A stretch of 7,381 bases of DNA from Methylococcales bacterium. Its GTDB lineage: Bacteria; Pseudomonadota; Gammaproteobacteria; Methylococcales; Methylomonadaceae. The notes below the pieces were generated by a model. That model saw nothing but the letters and a program-made list of their open reading frames with translations. It did not search any database and was not told the origin of the DNA. Every line of letters begins with the position of its first letter. The first letter of the stretch is position 1. The stretch is taken from positions 1-7,381 of the forward strand of contig JAGLBU010000192.1 of assembly GCA_023146575.1 (NCBI GenBank), given 5' to 3'. The position numbers and the translations under genes were made by a program. Shown one piece after another: positions 1 to 6,881 of this stretch.

Positions 1-1091
1 GCCTTGTAATCTTTAATTTCAGACATCAACTTTTGCAATCGTCTCGCACTTTCAGGGCTTTGTGTCAGCATCTTTCCAAAATAAATACCCGCTCTATCAC
101 CTGCTAAATCAATAAAACTAAAGCCACTGCCAATTTTAGCGTCTCTTATTTCTTTTTCTTGCCCTAATAACGTTGCAATAGAGCCAGTTCCAATCACGGT
201 TAATAAGGCCGAGGTCATAAAATGCTTGGCAATATCCGTGCGTTGATATAAAAAAGTTGGGTAGTAGGTGATTTCAGAGGGGACATGGCGCTGGATTTCT
301 ACGCCATTGACATAGCGGCTCACCACAATAATAACCCGTTTATTTTCAGCAATAGCCGTGTCTAAAGTGGAACGTTGGTACGCGATTTTAAATAACGGCT
401 GTAGTAATTCTTTTAACGATAAACGAAACTTTTTATCATGCTCTTTAAGTGCTCGGTTAACCGCTTGTTGATAAAACCATAACGATTGTTGGTCTTCGGT
501 TAATAAGGAAATTAAAAAATCGGTATAGGTGAGCGATTTAAAATCGTATTTAACCATTAAAGTATTAGGTTTTATGACCACCTGCTTGATGGTTTTATCA
601 TAAGCCTCATAGACTTTTTTTACCTTAGAATAACGACATGCAAATTCCAATAATGCCTGTGAAAACTCATCCGCTACTTTAATCTGCCCAAAGCTTAAGT
701 GTTTAATTTGCAATAATTTATTTGGACGATGATAAAGATCAACACGCACATTAAGATAATCGCCCCACATATTTTTGGGCAGCTTTAACGAAATTTTCAC
801 CCCTAACTCATTGTTGTTAAGTGTTAAATCAGTCGCTACTTGCAGATAGCGTTTTAAAAAATAATTAACAATATTATTTAAATTTTTCTGACTAAAGCTC
901 AGTGTTTTTATTTTATCAGGGCGATTATGCACCGACCGAAACATGGCTTTAACGTTGCGAATTTCACTTTTTTCAATCGAGTAGGGAATCTTGAGACTAG
1001 GGGTGCTTTCAATCATTAACAGCAATAAAACACTGAAAAAAATGATCGGGGCATCAAAACAAAAAAATAAAATCCGTAAGCCAATTTTCAT
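1..1091 (-). CDS. Membrane-anchored conserved protein of unknown function (3' end beyond the left edge)
   Basis: This leftward reading frame stays open from an ATG at 1089-1091 to the window edge, giving 363 visible residues; the C-terminus is missing. I do not recognise its function. Residues about 7-27 form a strongly hydrophobic segment (LRILFFCF... to ...LLLLMI) after a short basic start, so it is probably a signal anchor or uncleaved signal peptide with the bulk outside the cytoplasm. A second apolar, glycine-containing stretch (MTSALLTVIGTGSIAT) lies near residues 290-305. A polar, probably folded segment follows (GSGFSFIDLAGDRAG, then SPESARRLQKLM, residues about 320-360), and it looks like the conserved core. 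The ATG lies 2 bases after the ppx stop and has no clear Shine-Dalgarno site, so translation is probably coupled to ppx. The even codon use and lack of stops over 1 kb make it a real gene. A role linked to polyphosphate would be inference from position only. Confidence 0.8.
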   Translation of the reverse strand, partial: MKIGLRILFFCFDAPIIFFSVLLLLMIESTPSLKIPYSIEKSEIRNVKAMFRSVHNRPDKIKTLSFSQKNLNNIVNYFLKRYLQVATDLTLNNNELGVKISLKLPKNMWGDYLNVRVDLYHRPNKLLQIKHLSFGQIKVADEFSQALLEFACRYSKVKKVYEAYDKTIKQVVIKPNTLMVKYDFKSLTYTDFLISLLTEDQQSLWFYQQAVNRALKEHDKKFRLSLKELLQPLFKIAYQRSTLDTAIAENKRVIIVVSRYVNGVEIQRHVPSEITYYPTFLYQRTDIAKHFMTSALLTVIGTGSIATLLGQEKEIRDAKIGSGFSFIDLAGDRAGIYFGKMLTQSPESARRLQKLMSEIKDYK

Positions 1092-1093
1092 CG

Positions 1094-2593
1094 CTAATGA
1101 TAATTTAATTTATAACCTGCATGGTGTAAATACTCCGCTTCTAATTGTAAGTCAGCGTCTGTTAGAGGAAACTGTGACAACCAATTTTTAGGAAAATTTA
1201 ATTTAATTTGTTTTTTATCCCGTTTTATCTCAAAATCGGGCAAACTCAAGGTGTGGCGGTTTCGGTGTAAAATCACCGCCAACCTTAAAATTATAGTCAA
1301 TAATGGCGCATATTGCTGCCACGGCTTGGGTAAATCTTTAAAAGCCGCTTCTGAAAACTTTTTTCGATGCCCTCGAACTAAGGCGGATAACAACACTTGA
1401 TCTTGACGAGAGAAACCCGCTAAATCAGCATACTGAATAATATAAGCACTGTGTTTATGATAGGCGTTATGGGCAATATCATGACCAATTTCATGTAATT
1501 CTGCCGCCCAACTTAAAAATTGTGCCACCATTTTTCGATCATCTTGAGTTTGACTCGGCTCAAGTTGCTGCAATATATAATGCGCCGTTTTCTTAATATT
1601 TTCCCCATGCCGTTCATCGGTATGATAATTTTTTGCCAACGCTGTTACCGTCTTAGAACGAATATCATGATCGTAAAGACGACCTAATAAATCATGTACC
1701 ACGCCTTCGCGTAACGCCCCATCTGAAATGGTCATTTGTTGAATACCAAGGGTTTTAAAGGTGGCATAAATAATCGCGACTCCGCCTAGAAAAACAGGGG
1801 CGCGCTCATCGCTTAATTCAGGTAAGTTTAATTCATCAACATGTTTACAGGTTTGAATATGCTCAATTAACTTTTTTAAACCTTCTAAGGTAATGCCATT
1901 ATTACTCCATTCTTTTGCCGCTAACACTTTGCCAATGATTTTTAAAGACCCCGACGCACCGATGGCTTCATCCCATTGAGTATAAGCAAACCGTCCTTGA
2001 TACGCATCCAGCTTTTGTTCGGCAAATAAAATCGCTTGCCGCAGGGATTTTTTAGAAATTTCTTTATTTTTAAAAAACTTCTGACTCACGGTCACACAGC
2101 CCATATTGAGGCTTTCTTTGATTCGCGGCTGATCGTCATGACCAATAATATACTCGGTACTACCGCCCCCAATATCCATCACAAAACGCAATTTTGCGTG
2201 TGAACTTAAGCTGTGGGCAACGCCTTGATAAATTAACCGTGCCTCTTCAATGCCTGAAATAATATCGACAGGATAGCCTAAGGCCTGTTCTGCTTTGATT
2301 AAAAATTCACGCGAATTTGTCGCCATTCTTAAGGTATTTGTCCCGACGATACGCACACTATTGGGGGGAAAATTCTGCATTCGCTGCCCAAAACGTTTCA
2401 GACACACTAACGCTCGTGCTTGGGTTTCAAAATCAAGATTATTATCCTCATCAAGCCCTGAGGCAAGGCGAACCATTTCCTTCAGTCGATCAATAACTTT
2501 CAGTTTACCTTTTTTAAAACTGCATACGATCATATGAAAGCTATTCGAGCCTAAATCCACAGCGGCCACGATATCAGGTCTATTTTGTATCAC
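1094..2593 (-). CDS. ppx: Exopolyphosphatase, Ppx/GppA family
   Basis: The product releases orthophosphate from the ends of polyphosphate chains in the cytoplasm. Members of the family may also hydrolyse pppGpp to ppGpp. The 499-residue length is close to E. coli Ppx (about 513). It has the actin/Hsp70-like fold signatures: the phosphate-1 loop AVDLGSNSFH at residues 11-20, ISGIEEARLIYQGV at about 112-125 carrying the family's catalytic glutamate region, the phosphate-2 loop DIGGGSTE at 140-147, and SDGALREGVV at 290-299. The C-terminal HD-like helical domain shows LHEIGHDIAH (366-375) and HKHSAYIIQ (379-387). This C-terminal extension, and similarity along the whole length, favour Ppx over a short one-domain Ppx/GppA protein. 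Ppx versus GppA cannot be settled by eye. The start is GTG, chosen because an AGGA site lies 9 bases upstream and the phosphate-1 loop follows at once. The next gene begins 2 bases after the stop. Confidence 0.93.
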   Translation of the reverse strand: MIQNRPDIVAAVDLGSNSFHMIVCSFKKGKLKVIDRLKEMVRLASGLDEDNNLDFETQARALVCLKRFGQRMQNFPPNSVRIVGTNTLRMATNSREFLIKAEQALGYPVDIISGIEEARLIYQGVAHSLSSHAKLRFVMDIGGGSTEYIIGHDDQPRIKESLNMGCVTVSQKFFKNKEISKKSLRQAILFAEQKLDAYQGRFAYTQWDEAIGASGSLKIIGKVLAAKEWSNNGITLEGLKKLIEHIQTCKHVDELNLPELSDERAPVFLGGVAIIYATFKTLGIQQMTISDGALREGVVHDLLGRLYDHDIRSKTVTALAKNYHTDERHGENIKKTAHYILQQLEPSQTQDDRKMVAQFLSWAAELHEIGHDIAHNAYHKHSAYIIQYADLAGFSRQDQVLLSALVRGHRKKFSEAAFKDLPKPWQQYAPLLTIILRLAVILHRNRHTLSLPDFEIKRDKKQIKLNFPKNWLSQFPLTDADLQLEAEYLHHAGYKLNYH

Positions 2594-2602
2594 GAGAAAT
2601 TA

Positions 2603-2606
2603 TCCT
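2603..2606 (-). promoter_or_regulatory. Ribosome binding site for ppx
   Basis: Reading leftwards, AGGA lies 9 bases before the GTG codon at 2591-2593. It is one of the clearer Shine-Dalgarno matches in the window and supports GTG as the initiator of ppx. Confidence 0.6.
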
Positions 2607-2631
2607 ATATTAGTCATTACTGAAAATTAAA

Positions 2632-2660
2632 CTGATAAAATTATAACGTTAATTTATACT
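2632..2660 (+). promoter_or_regulatory. Predicted sigma-70 type promoter for yadG-yadH
   Basis: CTGATA (2632-2637) and TATACT (2655-2660) are separated by 17 bases; the first matches TTGACA at four of six positions and the second matches TATAAT at five of six. Transcription would start near 2667, leaving a leader of about 25 bases. The element overlaps the predicted ppx promoter on the other strand, so the two could compete for polymerase. No operator palindrome is evident. Confidence 0.4.
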
Positions 2661-2668
2661 AAACTCAC
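2640..2668 (-). promoter_or_regulatory. Predicted sigma-70 type promoter for ppx
   Basis: On the minus strand a perfect TATAAT (2640-2645) is preceded, after 17 bases, by GTGAGT (2663-2668), which matches the TTGACA consensus at three of six positions. It sits about 47 bases before the ppx start codon in the only gap between divergent genes ppx and yadG. The -10 is strong and the -35 weak. The surrounding DNA is AT-rich, so chance matches are possible. Confidence 0.4.
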
Positions 2669-2691
2669 TTTACCTTAATTTTTATTAATCA

Positions 2692-3597
2692 ATGAATGCA
2701 CTTTCTCTACAAAATTTAACAAAAACCTATGGTAATGGATTTGAAGCCTTAAAAGGAATAGATCTTGAGGTTGAAGAAGGCGATTTCTTTGCTTTATTAG
2801 GGGCTAATGGCGCTGGAAAATCCACCGCAATCGGGATTATTAGCTCCCTTATTAATAAAACTTCAGGGCATGTTAGCATTTTTGGGCATGATATTGACAC
2901 CGAAAACCGTGAAGCTAAACGCTGTTTAGGGCTGGTCCCGCAAGAAATCAACTTTAATTTATTTGAAACCGTTGAGAATATTTTACTGATTTATGCAGGC
3001 TATTATGGCATCCCTAAAAAAAAGGCTAAAGTTCTCGCCGAAAAATCCTTAAAACAAATGTACCTGTGGGATAAGCGCCATACTATTTCTAGGCGTTTAT
3101 CAGGTGGCATGAAACGTCGAGTGATGATTGCCCGCGCCTTAATTCATTCTCCTCGGTTACTTATTTTAGATGAACCCACCGCAGGGGTAGATATCGAAAT
3201 TCGGCGCTCAATGTGGGAAATGATGAAAGAAGTGAATGAGCAAGGCACTGCCATCATTTTAACCACCCATTATTTAGAAGAAGCTGAAAGTTTATGCCGT
3301 AATATTGCTATTATTCATGAAGGCATGATCGTCGAAAACTCCGATATGGCGACACTATTAAGTTATATTAACGTTAATCATTTTATATTAGATTTAGCAA
3401 ACCCTCTCCTAAAAGCCCCCGATATTAAAGGCTACAAATTTGAGTTATCGTCTGAAAAAGTTTTAAATGTTGCTATCCCTAAAAAGAATACCTTAAATCA
3501 ATTATTTGAAGAGTTATCGATGCATAATATCCAAATTAAAAGCCTCAAAAATAAATCCAACCGCCTAGAGCAATTATTTATGGATATTGTTCAATGA
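2692..3597 (+). CDS. yadG: ABC-2 type exporter, ATP-binding subunit (YadG-like)
   Basis: This is the cytoplasmic ATPase that powers the permease encoded next. The nucleotide-binding domain fills residues 1-220 with every motif intact: Walker A GANGAGKST (37-45), Q-loop glutamine 84 in LVPQE, signature LSGGM (136-140), Walker B LLILDE (156-161) with its catalytic glutamate, D-loop AGVD and switch histidine 193 in TTH. The C-terminal 80 residues are the less conserved tail usual for drug- or polysaccharide-type exporter ATPases. At 301 residues it is near E. coli YadG (about 308). The ATG at 2692 has no good Shine-Dalgarno site, but the domain begins at once (ALSLQNLTKTYG), so a later start is unlikely. 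The gene overlaps yadH by four bases (ATGA). The substrate is unknown; the symbol rests mainly on the partner permease. Confidence 0.9.
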   Translation: MNALSLQNLTKTYGNGFEALKGIDLEVEEGDFFALLGANGAGKSTAIGIISSLINKTSGHVSIFGHDIDTENREAKRCLGLVPQEINFNLFETVENILLIYAGYYGIPKKKAKVLAEKSLKQMYLWDKRHTISRRLSGGMKRRVMIARALIHSPRLLILDEPTAGVDIEIRRSMWEMMKEVNEQGTAIILTTHYLEEAESLCRNIAIIHEGMIVENSDMATLLSYINVNHFILDLANPLLKAPDIKGYKFELSSEKVLNVAIPKKNTLNQLFEELSMHNIQIKSLKNKSNRLEQLFMDIVQ

Positions 3598-4361
3598 GCA
3601 CCTCAACAACCCTTTATACCATCGTATACAAAGAAGTTCATCGGTTTTTACGTATCTGGCCACAAACATTATTACCGCCTGCGATCACTACTTCCTTATA
3701 TTTTCTTATTTTTGGGCGTTTAATTGGTGATCGAATTGGTACGATTAATGGGGTTAGCTATATGGAATATATTATTCCTGGCGTGATCTTAATGTCGGTC
3801 ATTAGTCACTCTTATGCCAATGTTTCCTCGTCTTTTTATTCGACAAAATTTCAGCGCCATGTGGAAGAACTGTTAGTTGCACCGGTGCCTAACTGGGTAA
3901 TATTGGTCGGGTATCTTAGTGGCGGTATTTTACGCGGTCTCCTTGTCGGTGGGGTTGTGACCCTTATTTCACTTATGTTTGTGGATAAAGTAGAAATTCA
4001 TAGCTTATTTATAATCTTATTAACGGCTTGCTTGACTGCGACCCTGTTTGCCTTAGCAGGGTTTATTAACGCCATGCTCGCAGAAAGTTTCGATCATATT
4101 TCCTTGATTCCAAATTTCATCTTAACCCCGCTTAATTATTTAGGAGGGGTCTTTTATTCGGTGTCTATGTTGCCCGAAATTTGGCAAAAAATCTCTTTAG
4201 CGAATCCTATTTTATATATGGTCAATAGTTTTCGCTATGGCTTTATCGGAGTCAGTGATATTACCGTAGAGCTTGCTCTCGCCAGAATTATTGGCTTTAT
4301 CATCTTTTTAATCTCGTTAAGCCTATGGATGCTCAGTAAAGGCATCGGTATTAGAAACTAG
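3594..4361 (+). CDS. yadH: ABC-2 type exporter, permease subunit (YadH-like)
   Basis: This is the inner-membrane half of the exporter powered by the preceding ATPase. The 255-residue length equals E. coli YadH (about 256), and characteristic segments agree with what I recall of that protein: HRFLRIWPQTLLPPAIT (16-32), LIFGRLIGDRIG (38-49), VEELLVAPVP (90-99), LTPLNYLGGVFYS (177-189) and SFRYGFIG (212-219). About six membrane segments are visible near residues 24-41, 58-76, 102-130, 136-160, 171-190 and 226-247, the usual ABC-2 plan. The start ATG overlaps the yadG stop as ATGA, with GGA 9 bases before it, so translation is probably coupled. Other ABC-2 permeases (drug, capsule or NodJ type) share this fold. 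The substrate cannot be read from the sequence. The 3' end overlaps the convergent recD by 11 bp. Confidence 0.9.
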   Translation: MSTSTTLYTIVYKEVHRFLRIWPQTLLPPAITTSLYFLIFGRLIGDRIGTINGVSYMEYIIPGVILMSVISHSYANVSSSFYSTKFQRHVEELLVAPVPNWVILVGYLSGGILRGLLVGGVVTLISLMFVDKVEIHSLFIILLTACLTATLFALAGFINAMLAESFDHISLIPNFILTPLNYLGGVFYSVSMLPEIWQKISLANPILYMVNSFRYGFIGVSDITVELALARIIGFIIFLISLSLWMLSKGIGIRN

Positions 4362-5988
4362 CCTCAATACGAACCTTTAAGCCCCCATAACGCTGAACCT
4401 TATGCATAATGGCTGCTTGAAAAACTGATTTATTGGTCGCTATTTTAATGGTTTTTTTTGCACGAGTAATGCCTGTATAGATTAATTCTTTGGTTAAAAT
4501 AGGGTTTAATATCTCAGGCAATGCAACTAAAACTTCTTTAAATTCAGAACCTTGACTTTTATGAATCGTCATTGCAAACACGGTTTCAGATTTTGGCAGC
4601 CGACTAGGAAGCATCCTTTTAACCGAGCCATCACTGCTTAAAAAATGCACCATCAATTTATCGTTCCAATAAAGACACAAACCAATATCCCCATTATAAA
4701 GCCCTGTTGCGGGATTATTTTCCATCACCATAATGGGTCGTCCTTGATACCACTGTCCTGATAAATTTAATGCTTTTGCCACTAAATAATTAATGTTATT
4801 TACCCCATTCGTCCCTTGACGATTTGAGCATAACACCTGAAAGTCGTTAAACGCACTATAAATATCCTTAAAATCCGCTTTTTGGGTAATTAACCTCAAA
4901 TACTGTTTATATTTATCCGCCACGTAAGCAATTAAATCCCCTTTAAAAAGACCAACATCCTCACCCTCTTGTAATAATTGCCATGCCTTTGATGATTGCT
5001 GCTGATTAATGGTGCTTGCGAGTGCTTTAATTTCTCCCCCAAAACGGTGTGATTTTAAAAGTTCGGTTGAATAATTGCCTAAACTCTCGGTTAAATCCGC
5101 TAACACCGAACCCGATTCCACCGAAGCCAGTTGATCTTTATCGCCCAATAAAATTAAACGTGTTTTTACCGATAAAGCATCGACTAATTTACTCATTAAC
5201 GCTACATCCACCATAGAGGTTTCATCTATCACAACCACATCATAGGGCAATAAATTATTTGCATGATGCTTAAAATATGGCGAGGGTGGCGGCTTTGCGC
5301 CTAATAAACGGTGTATCGTGGTGACTTGTTCAGGAATCACCTGTTTAATCGCTTCATCACACTCTAATCCATGCTTGCTAAAACCAATGGACTCTTGCAA
5401 CCGCATCGCCGCTTTTCCTGTTGGTGCGACTAAGGCAATTTTTAATTGCTTGCCATTTAAGTGTTGCAATAACGCTAAAATTTTAATCACCGTGGTGGTT
5501 TTACCCGTCCCAGGCCCGCCTGTAATGATCGTAAAAGCTTGAGTTAGGGCTTTTTTAGCCGCTTCTTTTTGCCAGTCTCTTTCATTGTCTATGGCAGGAA
5601 AATAGTGATCCAATGCTGCCGCTAAATTATTATTTGAATAATTAATTTTTAAACGCTGTTTAATTTGATCCGCCAATCGCGCTTCATAAAACCAATAACG
5701 ATGGGTATATAAACAGTTTGATTGCACGACTAAAGGCTGAGGGTGAACCTCTACGCCAGTATTCTTATCAACAGACAACGCTAACCCTGAGGTTAAAACA
5801 ATTGCCAGCTCTTCAGTATTCAATGGTAAACAGGTATGCCCTTGGGATTGTTCAAATGAAAGCTGTGCGACCAATTGATTAAATACTGGTTTTTGTTCGA
5901 CCAACAATTGACTGCGTTGGGTTAAAAAATTGGCAAAAGCACGATCAAGTCGGCTAAATTCAGAGGTTTTTAAAGGGGGTATCGCCAT
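4351..5988 (-). CDS. recD: RecBCD enzyme (exonuclease V) subunit RecD, 5'-3' helicase
   Basis: RecD is the fast 5'-3' motor of the RecBCD helicase-nuclease, which processes double-strand DNA ends and degrades foreign linear DNA. The SF1B motifs are complete (numbered from the ATG at 5988): Walker A GGPGTGKTT (157-165), APTGKAAMRL (188-197), Walker B VIDETSM (253-259), GDKDQLASVESG (from 282), HRFGG (314-318), TIHKSQGSEF (474-483) and YTGITRAK (504-511). Residues 1-140 match the N-terminal region that contacts RecB and RecC in E. coli (HTCLPL and YWFYEARLA). The absence of a long RecD2-type N-terminal extension favours RecD1. At 545 residues it is shorter than E. coli RecD (about 608); the shortening appears to lie mainly between motifs III and IV and in the linkers. 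An in-frame GTG at 5997 is an alternative start, but ATG is preferred; both have weak ribosome sites. recB and recC are not adjacent. The stop overlaps yadH. Confidence 0.93.
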   Translation of the reverse strand: MAIPPLKTSEFSRLDRAFANFLTQRSQLLVEQKPVFNQLVAQLSFEQSQGHTCLPLNTEELAIVLTSGLALSVDKNTGVEVHPQPLVVQSNCLYTHRYWFYEARLADQIKQRLKINYSNNNLAAALDHYFPAIDNERDWQKEAAKKALTQAFTIITGGPGTGKTTTVIKILALLQHLNGKQLKIALVAPTGKAAMRLQESIGFSKHGLECDEAIKQVIPEQVTTIHRLLGAKPPPSPYFKHHANNLLPYDVVVIDETSMVDVALMSKLVDALSVKTRLILLGDKDQLASVESGSVLADLTESLGNYSTELLKSHRFGGEIKALASTINQQQSSKAWQLLQEGEDVGLFKGDLIAYVADKYKQYLRLITQKADFKDIYSAFNDFQVLCSNRQGTNGVNNINYLVAKALNLSGQWYQGRPIMVMENNPATGLYNGDIGLCLYWNDKLMVHFLSSDGSVKRMLPSRLPKSETVFAMTIHKSQGSEFKEVLVALPEILNPILTKELIYTGITRAKKTIKIATNKSVFQAAIMHKVQRYGGLKVRIEASF

Positions 5989-6006
5989 AGTTACCACAGG
6001 TAATAG

Positions 6007-6035
6007 TGTTGATTTTAAGCAGATTATTTTATACT
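6007..6035 (+). promoter_or_regulatory. Possible promoter for ygfZ in the recD-ygfZ divergent gap
   Basis: The 80-bp gap between the divergent recD and ygfZ starts contains TATACT (6030-6035). Upstream is TGTTGA (6007-6012) at 17 bases or, better in sequence but at only 15 bases, TTGATT (6009-6014). On the opposite strand TATAAA (6028-6033) could serve recD, but no convincing -35 stands at the right distance. No ribosome site is obvious before the ygfZ ATG. The call is weak because the region is AT-rich. Confidence 0.25.
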
Positions 6036-6068
6036 GGTTACCTCGAATAATGCACTTAAAACCTTTTT

Positions 6069-6881
6069 ATGAACCCGACTTGGCAAGATTTTTTACATCA
6101 ACACCCTGCTGTCCTTTTAAAGATAGCCACCCAAACCTTATATCAAATTGATCAGCTTGCGATCTTACGTGTGACAGGATCAGATGCCACCGTTTTTTTA
6201 CAAGGTCAATTAAGCTGTGATGTTAAAAAACTAAGCCCTCAAAACAGTTTTTTTACTGCATTTTGCAACGCAAAAGGGCAGGTTATTTCAACCTTGTTAA
6301 TTTTAAAAAAAGACGATCATTTTTTAATTCTATTACCGCAGGCGTTATTGGAAAAAGTACAAAAAAAATTACAGATGTATATCATGCGTTCGAAGGTACA
6401 CTTAAAAAATGTCAGCGCTGAATTATGTCTTTTAGGTGTCTCCGAAGTAGATTTAGCCCAAGATAATTTTTCACGTCAAGGCGATTTCATTAAATTACCC
6501 CAGTCGCGTTATTTAATGATTAGTTCTGTGGAAAAAGTGATTGATTTTTGCTTTGAAAAACTGAATGAAGGCTTTCTATTTCAAACCAGCAAGCGTTGGC
6601 ATTATTTCGACCTACAAGCAGGGTTAGCATGGTTAACGCCAGACAGCAGTGAACGTTATATTCCGCAAATGCTCAACGTCGAAAAATTCGGCGGTATTAG
6701 TTTTGATAAAGGCTGTTACACAGGACAAGAGGTGATTGCACGCACCCACTATTTAGGCAAAGCCAAACGTGAACTAATTACTACGGATGCTGAAACCATC
6801 GCCGATAAAGGTACGGTTTTACACTCCGTAACTTTTGATAAAAAAACACTATTTTTAGTGGTGATGCCGATTCAATCTTGA
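6069..6881 (+). CDS. ygfZ: Folate-binding YgfZ/GcvT-like protein, short or frameshifted at the C-terminus
   Basis: YgfZ proteins are cytoplasmic, tetrahydrofolate-binding relatives of the glycine-cleavage T protein. In E. coli YgfZ supports Fe-S enzymes such as the tRNA-methylthiolating enzyme MiaB. The hallmark is clear: IPQMLNVEKFGGISFDKGC (198-216) runs straight into YTGQEVIAR (217-225), giving the family K-G-C-Y-T-G-Q-E with cysteine 216. The N-terminal RVTGSDATVFLQGQLSCDV (34-52) and FCNAKGQVIST (65-75) are also typical. The ATG at 6069 gives the expected start (MNPTWQDFL), though no Shine-Dalgarno site is visible. The product is 270 residues against about 326 in E. coli, and only about 49 residues follow the motif, so much of the C-terminal barrel seems missing. 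This could be a real short form, a recent truncation or an indel after an A7 run at 6840-6846. The 3' end overlaps the convergent neighbour by 10 bp. Confidence 0.85.
   Translation: MNPTWQDFLHQHPAVLLKIATQTLYQIDQLAILRVTGSDATVFLQGQLSCDVKKLSPQNSFFTAFCNAKGQVISTLLILKKDDHFLILLPQALLEKVQKKLQMYIMRSKVHLKNVSAELCLLGVSEVDLAQDNFSRQGDFIKLPQSRYLMISSVEKVIDFCFEKLNEGFLFQTSKRWHYFDLQAGLAWLTPDSSERYIPQMLNVEKFGGISFDKGCYTGQEVIARTHYLGKAKRELITTDAETIADKGTVLHSVTFDKKTLFLVVMPIQS

Noticed and set aside
991..1191. Rightward 66-residue open frame
   Set aside because: It lies antisense across the ppx stop and the start of the downstream gene, has no ribosome site or recognisable domain, and is explained by AT-rich shadow coding.
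2295..2537. Rightward 80-residue open frame inside ppx
   Set aside because: It is fully antisense to the conserved N-terminal domain of ppx and its product has low-complexity serine/arginine composition.
2727..2951. Leftward 74-residue open frame inside yadG
   Set aside because: It is antisense to the Walker A region; the proline- and serine-rich product is the usual mirror of such a motif.
5318..5542. Rightward 74-residue open frame inside recD
   Set aside because: It is antisense to the recD Walker A and Ia motifs, with no independent support.
5930..6151. Rightward 73-residue open frame across the recD start and ygfZ start
   Set aside because: It overlaps both genes in other frames, and the ygfZ frame has clear family motifs while this one has none.
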